Below, piece by piece: positions 1 through 5,209 of a DNA stretch of 5,209 bases. Each line of letters opens with the position of its first letter. The first letter of the stretch is position 1. The translations under genes and the position numbers were made by a program. This DNA is from Nitrosomonadaceae bacterium (lineage in GTDB: Bacteria; Pseudomonadota; Gammaproteobacteria; Burkholderiales; Nitrosomonadaceae), in the NCBI GenBank assembly GCA_024644425.1, contig JAHELA010000108.1:1-5209 (forward strand), given 5' to 3'. Below the pieces are notes generated by a model, which saw nothing but the letters and a program-made list of their open reading frames with translations, did no database searches and was not told the origin of the DNA.

Positions 1-501
1 TATTATAACTGGGCAACCTACTGCAATTGCAGGAACAACCTGGTGGATAATTAAATTGAGAGGATGATTAAAAGCACTCACTGCTACTACAACACCTATT
101 GGTTCGTAGGTGGTATAAGCTCTTCTGTTGACAGATGCGCTAGTATGTCCCATTGGGACTTCTTTCCCACACATAATGTGGGGGAGTTCACCTGCTGCAA
201 GATAGATACCTCCAATTGCTCGGTCGACCTCAATGCGTGCATCTATTAGTGGCTTACCTCCTTCTTTTGCAATTAGCATAGCGAAGTAATCTGCTTTGTC
301 TTCCACTAGGACTGCTAATTTCTTTAATATTGCTATGCGCTCATGATGTTCTTTCCAGTTATCTCGATTCTTAAAAAGTGCTACTGCCTTTTTCAGCATA
401 GTTTCAACATTCTCCGCCGTATGTTTCTGGACAATTTCGATTAGAGAGCCATCAAATGGGGAATACACATTTAATGAATGCATTTTTTCTGTTTTTGTCA
501 T
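1..501 (-). CDS. NAD(P)-dependent aldehyde dehydrogenase, N-terminal part (runs off left edge)
   Basis: The minus strand is open from an ATG at 501-499 to the window edge, giving 167 codons without a stop. Aldehyde dehydrogenases oxidise aldehydes to carboxylic acids using NAD(P)+ and are usually about 470-500 residues long, so roughly the first third is present. Family features seen are the opening NVYSPFDGSLIE (residues 11-22), the AKEGGKPLIDARIEV helix (78-92) and the Rossmann-entry stretch YEPIGVVVAVSAFNHPLNL (132-150). N145 in AFNHP corresponds to the conserved oxyanion-hole asparagine of the family. The catalytic cysteine and glutamate lie beyond the edge. The FNHPLNL...HQVVPAIAVGCPVII wording resembles lactaldehyde/ALDH21-like members more than betaine-aldehyde types, but the substrate cannot be assigned. 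The gene follows metH on the same strand. Its ATG overlaps the TGA that ends an acetolactate-synthase-like relic (ATGA overlap). The nearest GGAG lies 19 bases upstream, which is far for a Shine-Dalgarno. Met-7 is an alternative start. Confidence 0.9.
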   Translation of the reverse strand, partial: MTKTEKMHSLNVYSPFDGSLIEIVQKHTAENVETMLKKAVALFKNRDNWKEHHERIAILKKLAVLVEDKADYFAMLIAKEGGKPLIDARIEVDRAIGGIYLAAGELPHIMCGKEVPMGHTSASVNRRAYTTYEPIGVVVAVSAFNHPLNLIIHQVVPAIAVGCPVII

Positions 502-572
502 ATGATACAAATCTTCTCTACTCCTTCGTTTTCAAGTGCTTTGACGAAAAGGTCTGAGGCATTCTTTTTATT
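501..572 (-). pseudogene. Remnant of an acetolactate-synthase-like (thiamine-diphosphate) enzyme gene, N-terminal codons only
   Basis: Between the metH stop and the aldehyde dehydrogenase start, the minus strand reads, from 572 down to 501, a 24-codon stretch containing NASDLFVKALENEGVEKI. It ends at a TGA (500-498) that overlaps the ATG of the dehydrogenase. Acetolactate synthase large subunits and related TPP enzymes commonly start with ASDLF-V-ALE-EGVEYIFGIPGEEN, so the match is specific over about 17 residues and breaks where FGIPGEEN should follow. No ATG, GTG or TTG start lies in this frame: the upstream codons are GTA and then TAA (578-576). The rest of a protein of about 550 residues is absent. 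I infer a deletion that removed nearly the whole gene and left its 5' end. In other genomes such synthase genes may sit next to aldehyde dehydrogenase genes, but I could not check this. Chance similarity is possible over so short a span. Confidence 0.6.
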
Positions 573-583
573 TACTTAGCTAT

Positions 584-3500
584 TTATCGTTCATACGCTA
601 ATACTGGTGCAAGCCATTTTTCCGCTTGTTTCAAAGACCAACCTTTTCGCTTTGCATAGTCTTTCACTTGATCTTTATCTATTTTGCCTATAGCAAAATA
701 CTTGGCCTCCGGATGCGAAAAATAGAAGCCTGATACCGCCGCTGTAGGGACCATGGCATAAGATTCAGTTACGACAATACCTGCGTTCTCTGGAGCTCTT
801 AATAATTCAAATAATGGACCTTTTTCTGTATGGTCAGGACAAGCTGGGTATCCTGGTGCAGGGCGGATACCACGGTATTTCTCGGAAATAAGCTCTTCAT
901 TGTTCAGGGTTTCATCCCTTGCATAACCCCAAAATTCACGTCGTACTCTGGAATGCATGTGCTCGGCAAATGCTTCTGCTAAGCGGTCGGCCAATGCTTT
1001 TAGTATTATGCCGCTGTAGTCGTCATGTGTATCCTCATAGGCATTTACTCTTGCATCAATACCAAATCCAGTAGAAACTGCAAATGTGCCAATGAAATCC
1101 TGAATTCCGGTTTTCTTTGGAGCGATGTAATCTGCAAGACATAAGTTAAATCGTCCCGTTGGTTTTGTAGTTTGTTGCCGAAGGGCGTGGTAGTTCATTG
1201 CAACTTTTGTACGAGACTTGTCGGTGTAAATCTCAATATCATCGTTTACTGAATTAGCAGGGAACAAGCCAAATACTGCATTGGCCGAGAGCCACTTTTG
1301 ATCAACAATTTTTTTCAGCATTGCTTGAGCGTCTCGAAATAAATTACTAGCGGTTTCACCAACTATATCGTCATTCAAAATATTAGGATAACGTCCGGCT
1401 AATTCCCAAGCCTGAAAAAAGGGTGTCCAGTCTATATAGGGCAAAATTTTCTCCAGTGGATAATTCTTCAATGATCTTACTCCAATGAAATTTGGTTCTG
1501 GAGGGATGTAGCTCTTCCAATCTGTTTTAAATGCATTTTTGCGGGCCTCTGTTATTGTTAGCATGGGGGCCTGTCCTTTCTTATTTTTATGCTGAGTACG
1601 AACTTTCTCATATTCAGCTTTAATGCCATCTACATAATTTTCTCTTAAATTTTGCGAAAGTAAATTGCTGCATACACCTACAGCACGACTTGCATCTGGT
1701 ACCCATACGGTTACACCATTATTGTAATGAGGCTCAATTTTTACCGCAGTATGGACACGAGATGTAGTTGCGCCACCTATCAATAAGGGAATAGCAAATC
1801 CCTCTCGTTGCATTTCTCTAGATACATGGGCCATTTCTTCTAAGGAGGGTGTAATTAGTCCTGACAATCCAATTATGTCAGCCTGTTCATTTCTTGCTGT
1901 TTCTAAAATTTGTGCGCAAGGGACCATCACACCCATATTTACTACTTCGTAGTTATTACACTGGAGTACCACCGTAACGATATTTTTTCCTATGTCATGT
2001 ACGTCACCTTTTACCGTGGCAATAACAATTTTTCCTTTTGGTTTTGAATCACCAGATTTTTCTTTCTCTTTTTCAATAAACGGTAAAAGATGTGCTACAG
2101 CTTGTTTCATTACACGCGCCGATTTCACTACTTGCGGTAGAAACATTTTTCCAGAACCAAATAGATCTCCAACTACATTCATGCCATTCATTAGTGGTCC
2201 TTCTATGACTTGTATTGGGCGACCGCCTTGAGTACTTATCTCTAATCGTGCAGCTTCGGTATCTTCAACAATATAGGTGGTGATGCCTTTAACAAGTGCA
2301 TGGGTCAGTCGTTGCTGGACTGATTCATTGCGCCAGCTTAAATCCTCAACATTTTCTTTACTTTGACCTTTAAAATTCTCGGCGAACTCAACCAATCTTT
2401 CAGTAGCATCAGAGTGTCTGTTGAGTAGTACATCTTCAACCCGTTCTAATAAGTCCTTTGGAATGTCGGAATAAACACCTAATTGTCCTGCGTTAACAAT
2501 ACCCATAGTCAATCCAGCACGTATAGCATGATATAAGAACGCTGTATTGATTGCTTCTCTTACTGCTTCCTGACCACGAAAAGAGAACGAGACATTAGAC
2601 ACTCCGCCGCTTACTTTGGCATGTGGTAGGGTTTGTTTAATGACGCGTGTAGCTTCAATGAAGTCGATGCCATAGTTATTATGTTCCTCAATACCAGTGG
2701 CAACTGCGAAAATATTTGGGTCAAAAATGATATCTTCTGGAGGGAAGAATACCTGATCAACTAAGATTCGATAACATCTGGTACAAATCTCGATTTTGCG
2801 TTTCTTTGTGTCTGCTTGCCCCGATTCGTCAAAAGCCATTACTATTACAGCTGCTCCGTATCGTCTTGCAAGTTTTGCGTGCTTGATAAATTCTTCTTCA
2901 CCTTCCTTCAGACTAATAGAATTGATTACTGCTTTACCTTGCACACTTTTTAGCCCAGCTTCAATAACCGACCATTTGCTTGAATCGAGCATAATTGGTA
3001 CACGACTAATATCTGGTTCAGCAGCAATCAGGTTAAGGAATGTCACCATGGCTTTTTGGGAATCAAGCATGGCTTCATCCATGTTGATATCAATAATTTG
3101 TGCGCCGTTTTCTACCTGGCTGCGAGCAACATTTAGCGCTTCTGCAAAATTATTGTTAAGTATTAGGCGGGAAAAAGCTTTAGAACCTGTGACATTTGTA
3201 CGCTCACCTACGTTCACAAATAATGAATCATCACCAATATTAAGTGGTTCTAGGCCCGATAGACGTAATCTTCTCGGTATGTCAGGGATGACACGCGGTT
3301 TAACTTCTTTTGTTACATCATTAATGGCTTTGATATGCGCAGGAGTGGTTCCACAGCAACCTCCAACAATGTTGACAAAACCAGATTGTGCAAAATCTTT
3401 TATCAGTTTTGCGGTATAGTCGGGTGATTCGTCGTAACCTGTTTCTGCCAGTGGGTTCGGTAGACCAGCGTTAGGATGTGCGCTGACATATACTCCAGCA

Positions 3501-4297
3501 ACTTTAGAAAGTTCTTCAATATAAGGTCGCATTAATTCTGCACCAAGTGCACAATTAAGTCCCACAGATAATGGTTGGACATGAGATACTGAGTTCCAGA
3601 ATGCCTCAGGTGTTTGTCCGGAAAGGGTGCGCCCAGAAGCATCAGTTATAGTTGCTGAAATCATAATAGGAATACGAACATCGTATTTTTCAAAATACTG
3701 ATCTATCGCAAACAGTGCAGCTTTCGCATTTAGTGTGTCAAAAATTGTTTCTACTAATAAAATATTTACACCACCATCCATCAGGCCTCTAATGGATTCA
3801 GTGTAGTCTATTACTAACTTATCAAAGGTTATATTGCGAAATCCTGGATCATTTACATCTGGGGATATAGAAGCAGTTTTAGTTGTTGGGCCTATTACTC
3901 CGGCAACAAATCGTGGTTTATCTGGTGTTTTTTCTTCTATTGCTCGTGCTGATTCATGTGCCAACTTTGCCCCAGAGAGGTTTAGTTCGTACACGAGGTC
4001 TTGCATATGATAGTCCGCCATTGAAGCTGAATTAGAATTAAAGGTATTAGTCTCAATAATGTCAGCACCAGCTTCTAAATAACTAGTATGAATTTCGTGA
4101 ATAATTTGTGGTTGAGTGAGCGTTAAAAGGTCATTGTTTCCCTTTAGGTCATGTGGAAAATCTGCAAATCGTGTACCGCGGTAATCTCCTTCTTCGAGTT
4201 TATAGCTTTGGATCATGGTCCCCATTGCGCCATCCAACATCAAAATACGATGTTTAAGCAGATCATTTAATAGAGTAGTGCGGTGGTTTTTATTCAT
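584..4297 (-). CDS. metH: Cobalamin-dependent methionine synthase (5-methyltetrahydrofolate:homocysteine methyltransferase)
   Basis: This cytoplasmic enzyme transfers a methyl group from 5-methyltetrahydrofolate via methylcobalamin to homocysteine, giving methionine and tetrahydrofolate. At 1237 residues it is full length (E. coli MetH has 1227) and matches that protein along its whole length. Modules in order are: homocysteine-binding barrel (about 15-335) with zinc ligands C249 in GLNCALG and C314/C315 in GGCCGTT; pterin-binding barrel (about 355-620) with VNVGERTNVTGS and FDPNIFAVATG; helical cap (about 655-745); B12-binding Rossmann domain (about 755-890) with DVHDIGKN, where H767 is the cobalt ligand, D765 and S818 form its relay, and GGATTS follows; AdoMet-dependent reactivation domain (about 905-1237) with D956 in DWTPFF and RPAPGYPACP (R1145, Y1150). 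No frameshift or missing key residue is seen. The start aligns with the E. coli N-terminus, and an in-frame TGA lies 15 bases upstream of the ATG. No clear Shine-Dalgarno precedes it, and no cobalamin riboswitch was recognised upstream. Confidence 0.98.
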   Translation of the reverse strand: MNKNHRTTLLNDLLKHRILMLDGAMGTMIQSYKLEEGDYRGTRFADFPHDLKGNNDLLTLTQPQIIHEIHTSYLEAGADIIETNTFNSNSASMADYHMQDLVYELNLSGAKLAHESARAIEEKTPDKPRFVAGVIGPTTKTASISPDVNDPGFRNITFDKLVIDYTESIRGLMDGGVNILLVETIFDTLNAKAALFAIDQYFEKYDVRIPIMISATITDASGRTLSGQTPEAFWNSVSHVQPLSVGLNCALGAELMRPYIEELSKVAGVYVSAHPNAGLPNPLAETGYDESPDYTAKLIKDFAQSGFVNIVGGCCGTTPAHIKAINDVTKEVKPRVIPDIPRRLRLSGLEPLNIGDDSLFVNVGERTNVTGSKAFSRLILNNNFAEALNVARSQVENGAQIIDINMDEAMLDSQKAMVTFLNLIAAEPDISRVPIMLDSSKWSVIEAGLKSVQGKAVINSISLKEGEEEFIKHAKLARRYGAAVIVMAFDESGQADTKKRKIEICTRCYRILVDQVFFPPEDIIFDPNIFAVATGIEEHNNYGIDFIEATRVIKQTLPHAKVSGGVSNVSFSFRGQEAVREAINTAFLYHAIRAGLTMGIVNAGQLGVYSDIPKDLLERVEDVLLNRHSDATERLVEFAENFKGQSKENVEDLSWRNESVQQRLTHALVKGITTYIVEDTEAARLEISTQGGRPIQVIEGPLMNGMNVVGDLFGSGKMFLPQVVKSARVMKQAVAHLLPFIEKEKEKSGDSKPKGKIVIATVKGDVHDIGKNIVTVVLQCNNYEVVNMGVMVPCAQILETARNEQADIIGLSGLITPSLEEMAHVSREMQREGFAIPLLIGGATTSRVHTAVKIEPHYNNGVTVWVPDASRAVGVCSNLLSQNLRENYVDGIKAEYEKVRTQHKNKKGQAPMLTITEARKNAFKTDWKSYIPPEPNFIGVRSLKNYPLEKILPYIDWTPFFQAWELAGRYPNILNDDIVGETASNLFRDAQAMLKKIVDQKWLSANAVFGLFPANSVNDDIEIYTDKSRTKVAMNYHALRQQTTKPTGRFNLCLADYIAPKKTGIQDFIGTFAVSTGFGIDARVNAYEDTHDDYSGIILKALADRLAEAFAEHMHSRVRREFWGYARDETLNNEELISEKYRGIRPAPGYPACPDHTEKGPLFELLRAPENAGIVVTESYAMVPTAAVSGFYFSHPEAKYFAIGKIDKDQVKDYAKRKGWSLKQAEKWLAPVLAYER

Positions 4298-4385
4298 GTC
4301 TAAACAGCGTTTTCAGAACACAAGATTCTATCATGTCACGTCAAGCTCTCACTGTAACTTGATATGGTGCAGAATATCCATCTGA

Positions 4386-4394
4386 CCCCCCCCC
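4386..4394. repeat. Homopolymer run of nine C (nine G on the metH-coding strand)
   Basis: Nine consecutive C lie 89-97 bases upstream of the metH start, inside an otherwise AT-rich stretch. Poly-C/G runs of this length are rare in AT-rich genomes and are prone to slipped-strand length change. Whether it affects metH expression depends on where the promoter is, which is not known. A sequencing or assembly length error is also possible. Confidence 0.9.
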
Positions 4395-4429
4395 ATTCTT
4401 GTTAAGTGTGTAGTGCTGGTAGTTTAGTT

Positions 4430-4455
4430 TTTATAGTTTTCACTTTAACTATAAA
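4430..4455. repeat. Perfect 9-bp inverted repeat, 8-base spacer
   Basis: TTTATAGTT (4430-4438) is repeated inverted as AACTATAAA (4447-4455) with eight bases between. It lies about 135-160 bases upstream of the metH start. The arms are nearly all A and T and no T-run follows on either strand, so an intrinsic terminator is unlikely. An operator or a weak leader hairpin are alternatives. Chance palindromes are common in AT-rich DNA, but nine perfect pairs is on the long side. Confidence 0.5.
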
Positions 4456-4480
4456 GCTTTTGTATTAAGCTCTCCTATCT

Positions 4481-4486
4481 ATTATA
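4481..4486 (-). promoter_or_regulatory. metH: Possible -10 element (TATAAT) reading towards metH
   Basis: The minus strand reads a consensus TATAAT here, about 185 bases upstream of the metH ATG. No TTGACA-like -35 stands at 16-18 bases (the hexamer there is AAACTC or close), and there is no extended TG. Such matches are expected by chance in AT-rich DNA. If real, the metH leader would include the inverted repeat at 4430-4455 and the C9 tract. A nearer TAGAAT (4330-4325) also lacks a good -35. Confidence 0.2.
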
Positions 4487-4680
4487 TATTTCGCGCAGGC
4501 ACAGAGTTTTAATGTTGAACCTTAGCAAAGTCATTATTTAATTTATTGAACGATATTTTCAAATTATTGTATTACGGAGTTTTTTCCTAAATCTGCTTAG
4601 TTTAATAATTGTATGTAGAAATTATTGATTTTATTTGGGCATGTTTTTAACTTCCGTCTTTTTCTAATTAAATAGTAAAA

Positions 4681-4710
4681 AGGTCAAGCCGGACTGGACG
4701 ACAGGTCAAG
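4681..4710. repeat. Pair of 8-bp direct repeats AGGTCAAG, 22 bp apart
   Basis: AGGTCAAG occurs at 4681-4688 and again at 4703-4710, a 22-bp start-to-start distance close to two helical turns. The pair sits at the edge of the only GC-richer patch in the intergenic region, and GGAC also repeats between the copies. A protein-binding site or part of a decayed element are possible. Two copies alone do not show function. Confidence 0.5.
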
Positions 4711-4831
4711 TTAGACTGTTACACACATTCGGAGCGCCTATCAGTACTGAAGTAAAGGTTTAGGATAAAGGATATTACTTTACAGGGAAGCTAACTAAAT
4801 GCTGTACGATAGCCATTAAAACTGGCCCTAT

Positions 4832-4861
4832 TCTATTCCATATTCTATTAATGGGAATAGA
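4832..4861 (-). terminator. Weak hairpin downstream of ubiK, possible terminator
   Basis: TCTATTCC (4832-4839) pairs perfectly with GGAATAGA (4854-4861) across a 14-base loop, 38 bases past the ubiK stop in its direction of transcription. The stem has only two G-C pairs plus A-T pairs, and the following minus-strand sequence offers just a short TTTT after an intervening GGGCC. It is placed where a ubiK terminator would be expected but is a poor match to a classical intrinsic one. Confidence 0.25.
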
Positions 4862-4898
4862 TAAAGAAGCTAACACTTGAACAAGATTTCTACAAAAT

Positions 4899-5168
4899 TT
4901 ATGTTTTTTTAGCTTTTTTAGGTTTAGTTTCCAGTTCTGGTTTAGTTTCCAGCTCTGCTAATTTTTTTTCAAGTGAGCTTAATTTCTCACGTGTACGTAA
5001 TAACATCTCTTGTTGTACGTCAAATTCATCTCGAGTAACTAAGTCTAGGCGAGTAAAAACTCCAGCAAGTAAGACCCGCAAATTTTTTTCTATATCTTTC
5101 ACAGGACTTTGAGCTACCAGATCATTTACTTTTGTGCTAATTTCGTCTAATAGTTTTTGGTTTAGCAT
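4899..5168 (-). CDS. ubiK: UbiK/YqiC-family ubiquinone biosynthesis accessory protein (BMFP domain)
   Basis: This 89-residue protein belongs to the small BMFP/YqiC family. In E. coli and Salmonella, UbiK supports aerobic ubiquinone (coenzyme Q8) synthesis together with UbiJ, binds lipid and forms coiled-coil oligomers with membrane-fusogenic activity. The diagnostic block is TRLDLVTRDEFDVQQEMLLRTREKL (positions 39-63: TRLDLV, then RDEFDVQ, then LLRTREKL), very close to family members. An N-terminal amphipathic helix (about 3-35) precedes it. A heptad-like coiled coil (about 50-74, LSSLEKKLAELE) follows, and then a charged Lys/Pro tail ending KPKKAKKT. There is no signal peptide or membrane span, so it is cytosolic and peripheral to the membrane. 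The start is supported by GGAGGGAG just upstream. It is followed by a gap of about 600 bases before metH, so an operon with metH is unlikely. The tail carries a 6-residue duplication (ELETKP twice). Confidence 0.9.
   Translation of the reverse strand: MLNQKLLDEISTKVNDLVAQSPVKDIEKNLRVLLAGVFTRLDLVTRDEFDVQQEMLLRTREKLSSLEKKLAELETKPELETKPKKAKKT
4921..4956. repeat. 18-bp tandem duplication inside ubiK
   Basis: GGTTTAGTTTCCAGTTCT (4921-4938) is followed directly by GGTTTAGTTTCCAGCTCT (4939-4956), differing at one base. It encodes ELETKP twice in the C-terminal tail of UbiK. The repeat unit is six codons, so the frame is kept, and the near-identity points to a recent slippage duplication in a tolerant disordered tail. 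Confidence 0.9.
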
Positions 5169-5170
5169 AA

Positions 5171-5178
5171 CTCCCTCC
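5171..5178 (-). promoter_or_regulatory. ubiK: Strong ribosome binding site of ubiK
   Basis: The minus strand reads GGAGGGAG two bases before the ATG at 5168. Its GGAGG part pairs with the 16S rRNA tail at a spacing of five bases. This fixes the chosen start. The promoter itself is not identifiable in the roughly 30 bases left before the window edge. Confidence 0.8.
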
Positions 5179-5209
5179 AGTGTTTTTCTCTATCATTCAT
5201 TTAAATTAA

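Larger units (their letters stand above)
4298..4898. other. Intergenic region of about 600 bases between ubiK and metH, no convincing gene
   Basis: This stretch holds the 3' flank of ubiK and the presumed promoter and leader of metH. Most of it is strongly AT-rich with many stops in every frame. The part around 4681-4740 is clearly richer in G and C. On the plus strand, 4668 to about 4876 is open apart from a single TAG near 4761 and includes the reading KPDWTTGQVRLLHTFGAPIS. I do not recognise this, and it has no ATG start. It could be a decayed gene or mobile-element scrap, or chance. No tRNA, B12-box riboswitch or strong T-tailed terminator was seen. The smaller elements listed separately (C9 tract, inverted repeats, direct repeats, TATAAT) lie here. 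Confidence 0.6.

Noticed and set aside
64..249. Plus-strand open frame of 61 codons
   Set aside because: It is antisense to the aldehyde dehydrogenase coding sequence. The cysteine- and histidine-rich product looks like an opposite-strand reading.
522..563. Small 14-codon ORF starting MPQTFSSK in the metH-aldehyde dehydrogenase gap
   Set aside because: It lies in another frame over the acetolactate-synthase-like relic, is very short and has no recognisable product.
1992..2231. Plus-strand open frame of 79 codons
   Set aside because: It is antisense to the cobalamin-binding region of metH, with no ribosome binding site or recognisable protein.
2796..3419. Plus-strand open frame of 207 codons
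   Set aside because: It is fully antisense to the pterin- and homocysteine-binding parts of metH, whose protein is strongly conserved. The product resembles no family and is rich in Ser/Ile runs typical of a shadow frame.
4307..4330. TTGACG followed by TAGAAT as a metH promoter
   Set aside because: The TTGACG lies only eight bases from the TAGAAT, far too close for a sigma-70 -35/-10 pair, and no good partner at 16-18 bases was found for either.
4298..4500. Cobalamin or SAM riboswitch upstream of metH
   Set aside because: No B12-box-like or SAM-aptamer core motif could be recognised by eye in the leader. A covariance-model scan would settle it.

Overview
The window comes from a gram-negative bacterium, very probably a gammaproteobacterium. 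It carries a full-length MetH that closely matches the enterobacterial type and a UbiK/YqiC-family ubiquinone accessory protein. The DNA is AT-rich (roughly 40% GC by eye) and the proteins are lysine-rich. This would suit Legionella or a relative, but that placement is an inference from composition and general protein character, not from a search.

All recognisable genes lie on the minus strand, so transcription runs from right to left. In that order they are: (1) ubiK (5168-4899), an 89-residue protein with a strong Shine-Dalgarno sequence and a short tandem duplication near its 3' end; (2) a gap of about 600 bases (4898-4298) with no convincing gene, but with inverted repeats, a pair of direct repeats, a run of nine C and a perfect TATAAT on the metH-coding strand; (3) metH (4297-584), the cobalamin-dependent methionine synthase, with all four modules and all checked key residues intact; (4) an 82-base gap in which 24 codons read like the N-terminus of an acetolactate-synthase-like, thiamine-diphosphate enzyme but have no start codon, apparently a deletion relic; (5) the first 167 codons of an NAD(P)-dependent aldehyde dehydrogenase (501-1), which runs off the left edge.

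MetH makes methionine from homocysteine and methyltetrahydrofolate. UbiK acts in aerobic ubiquinone synthesis. The aldehyde dehydrogenase is a catabolic or detoxifying oxidoreductase whose substrate cannot be told here. No shared pathway links the three, so the window looks like ordinary chromosomal housekeeping DNA. I see no CRISPR array, tRNA, rRNA, intact mobile element or novel multi-gene system. The most informative oddity is the acetolactate-synthase-like relic between metH and the aldehyde dehydrogenase gene, which points to a past deletion. The second is the C9 tract in the region upstream of metH.
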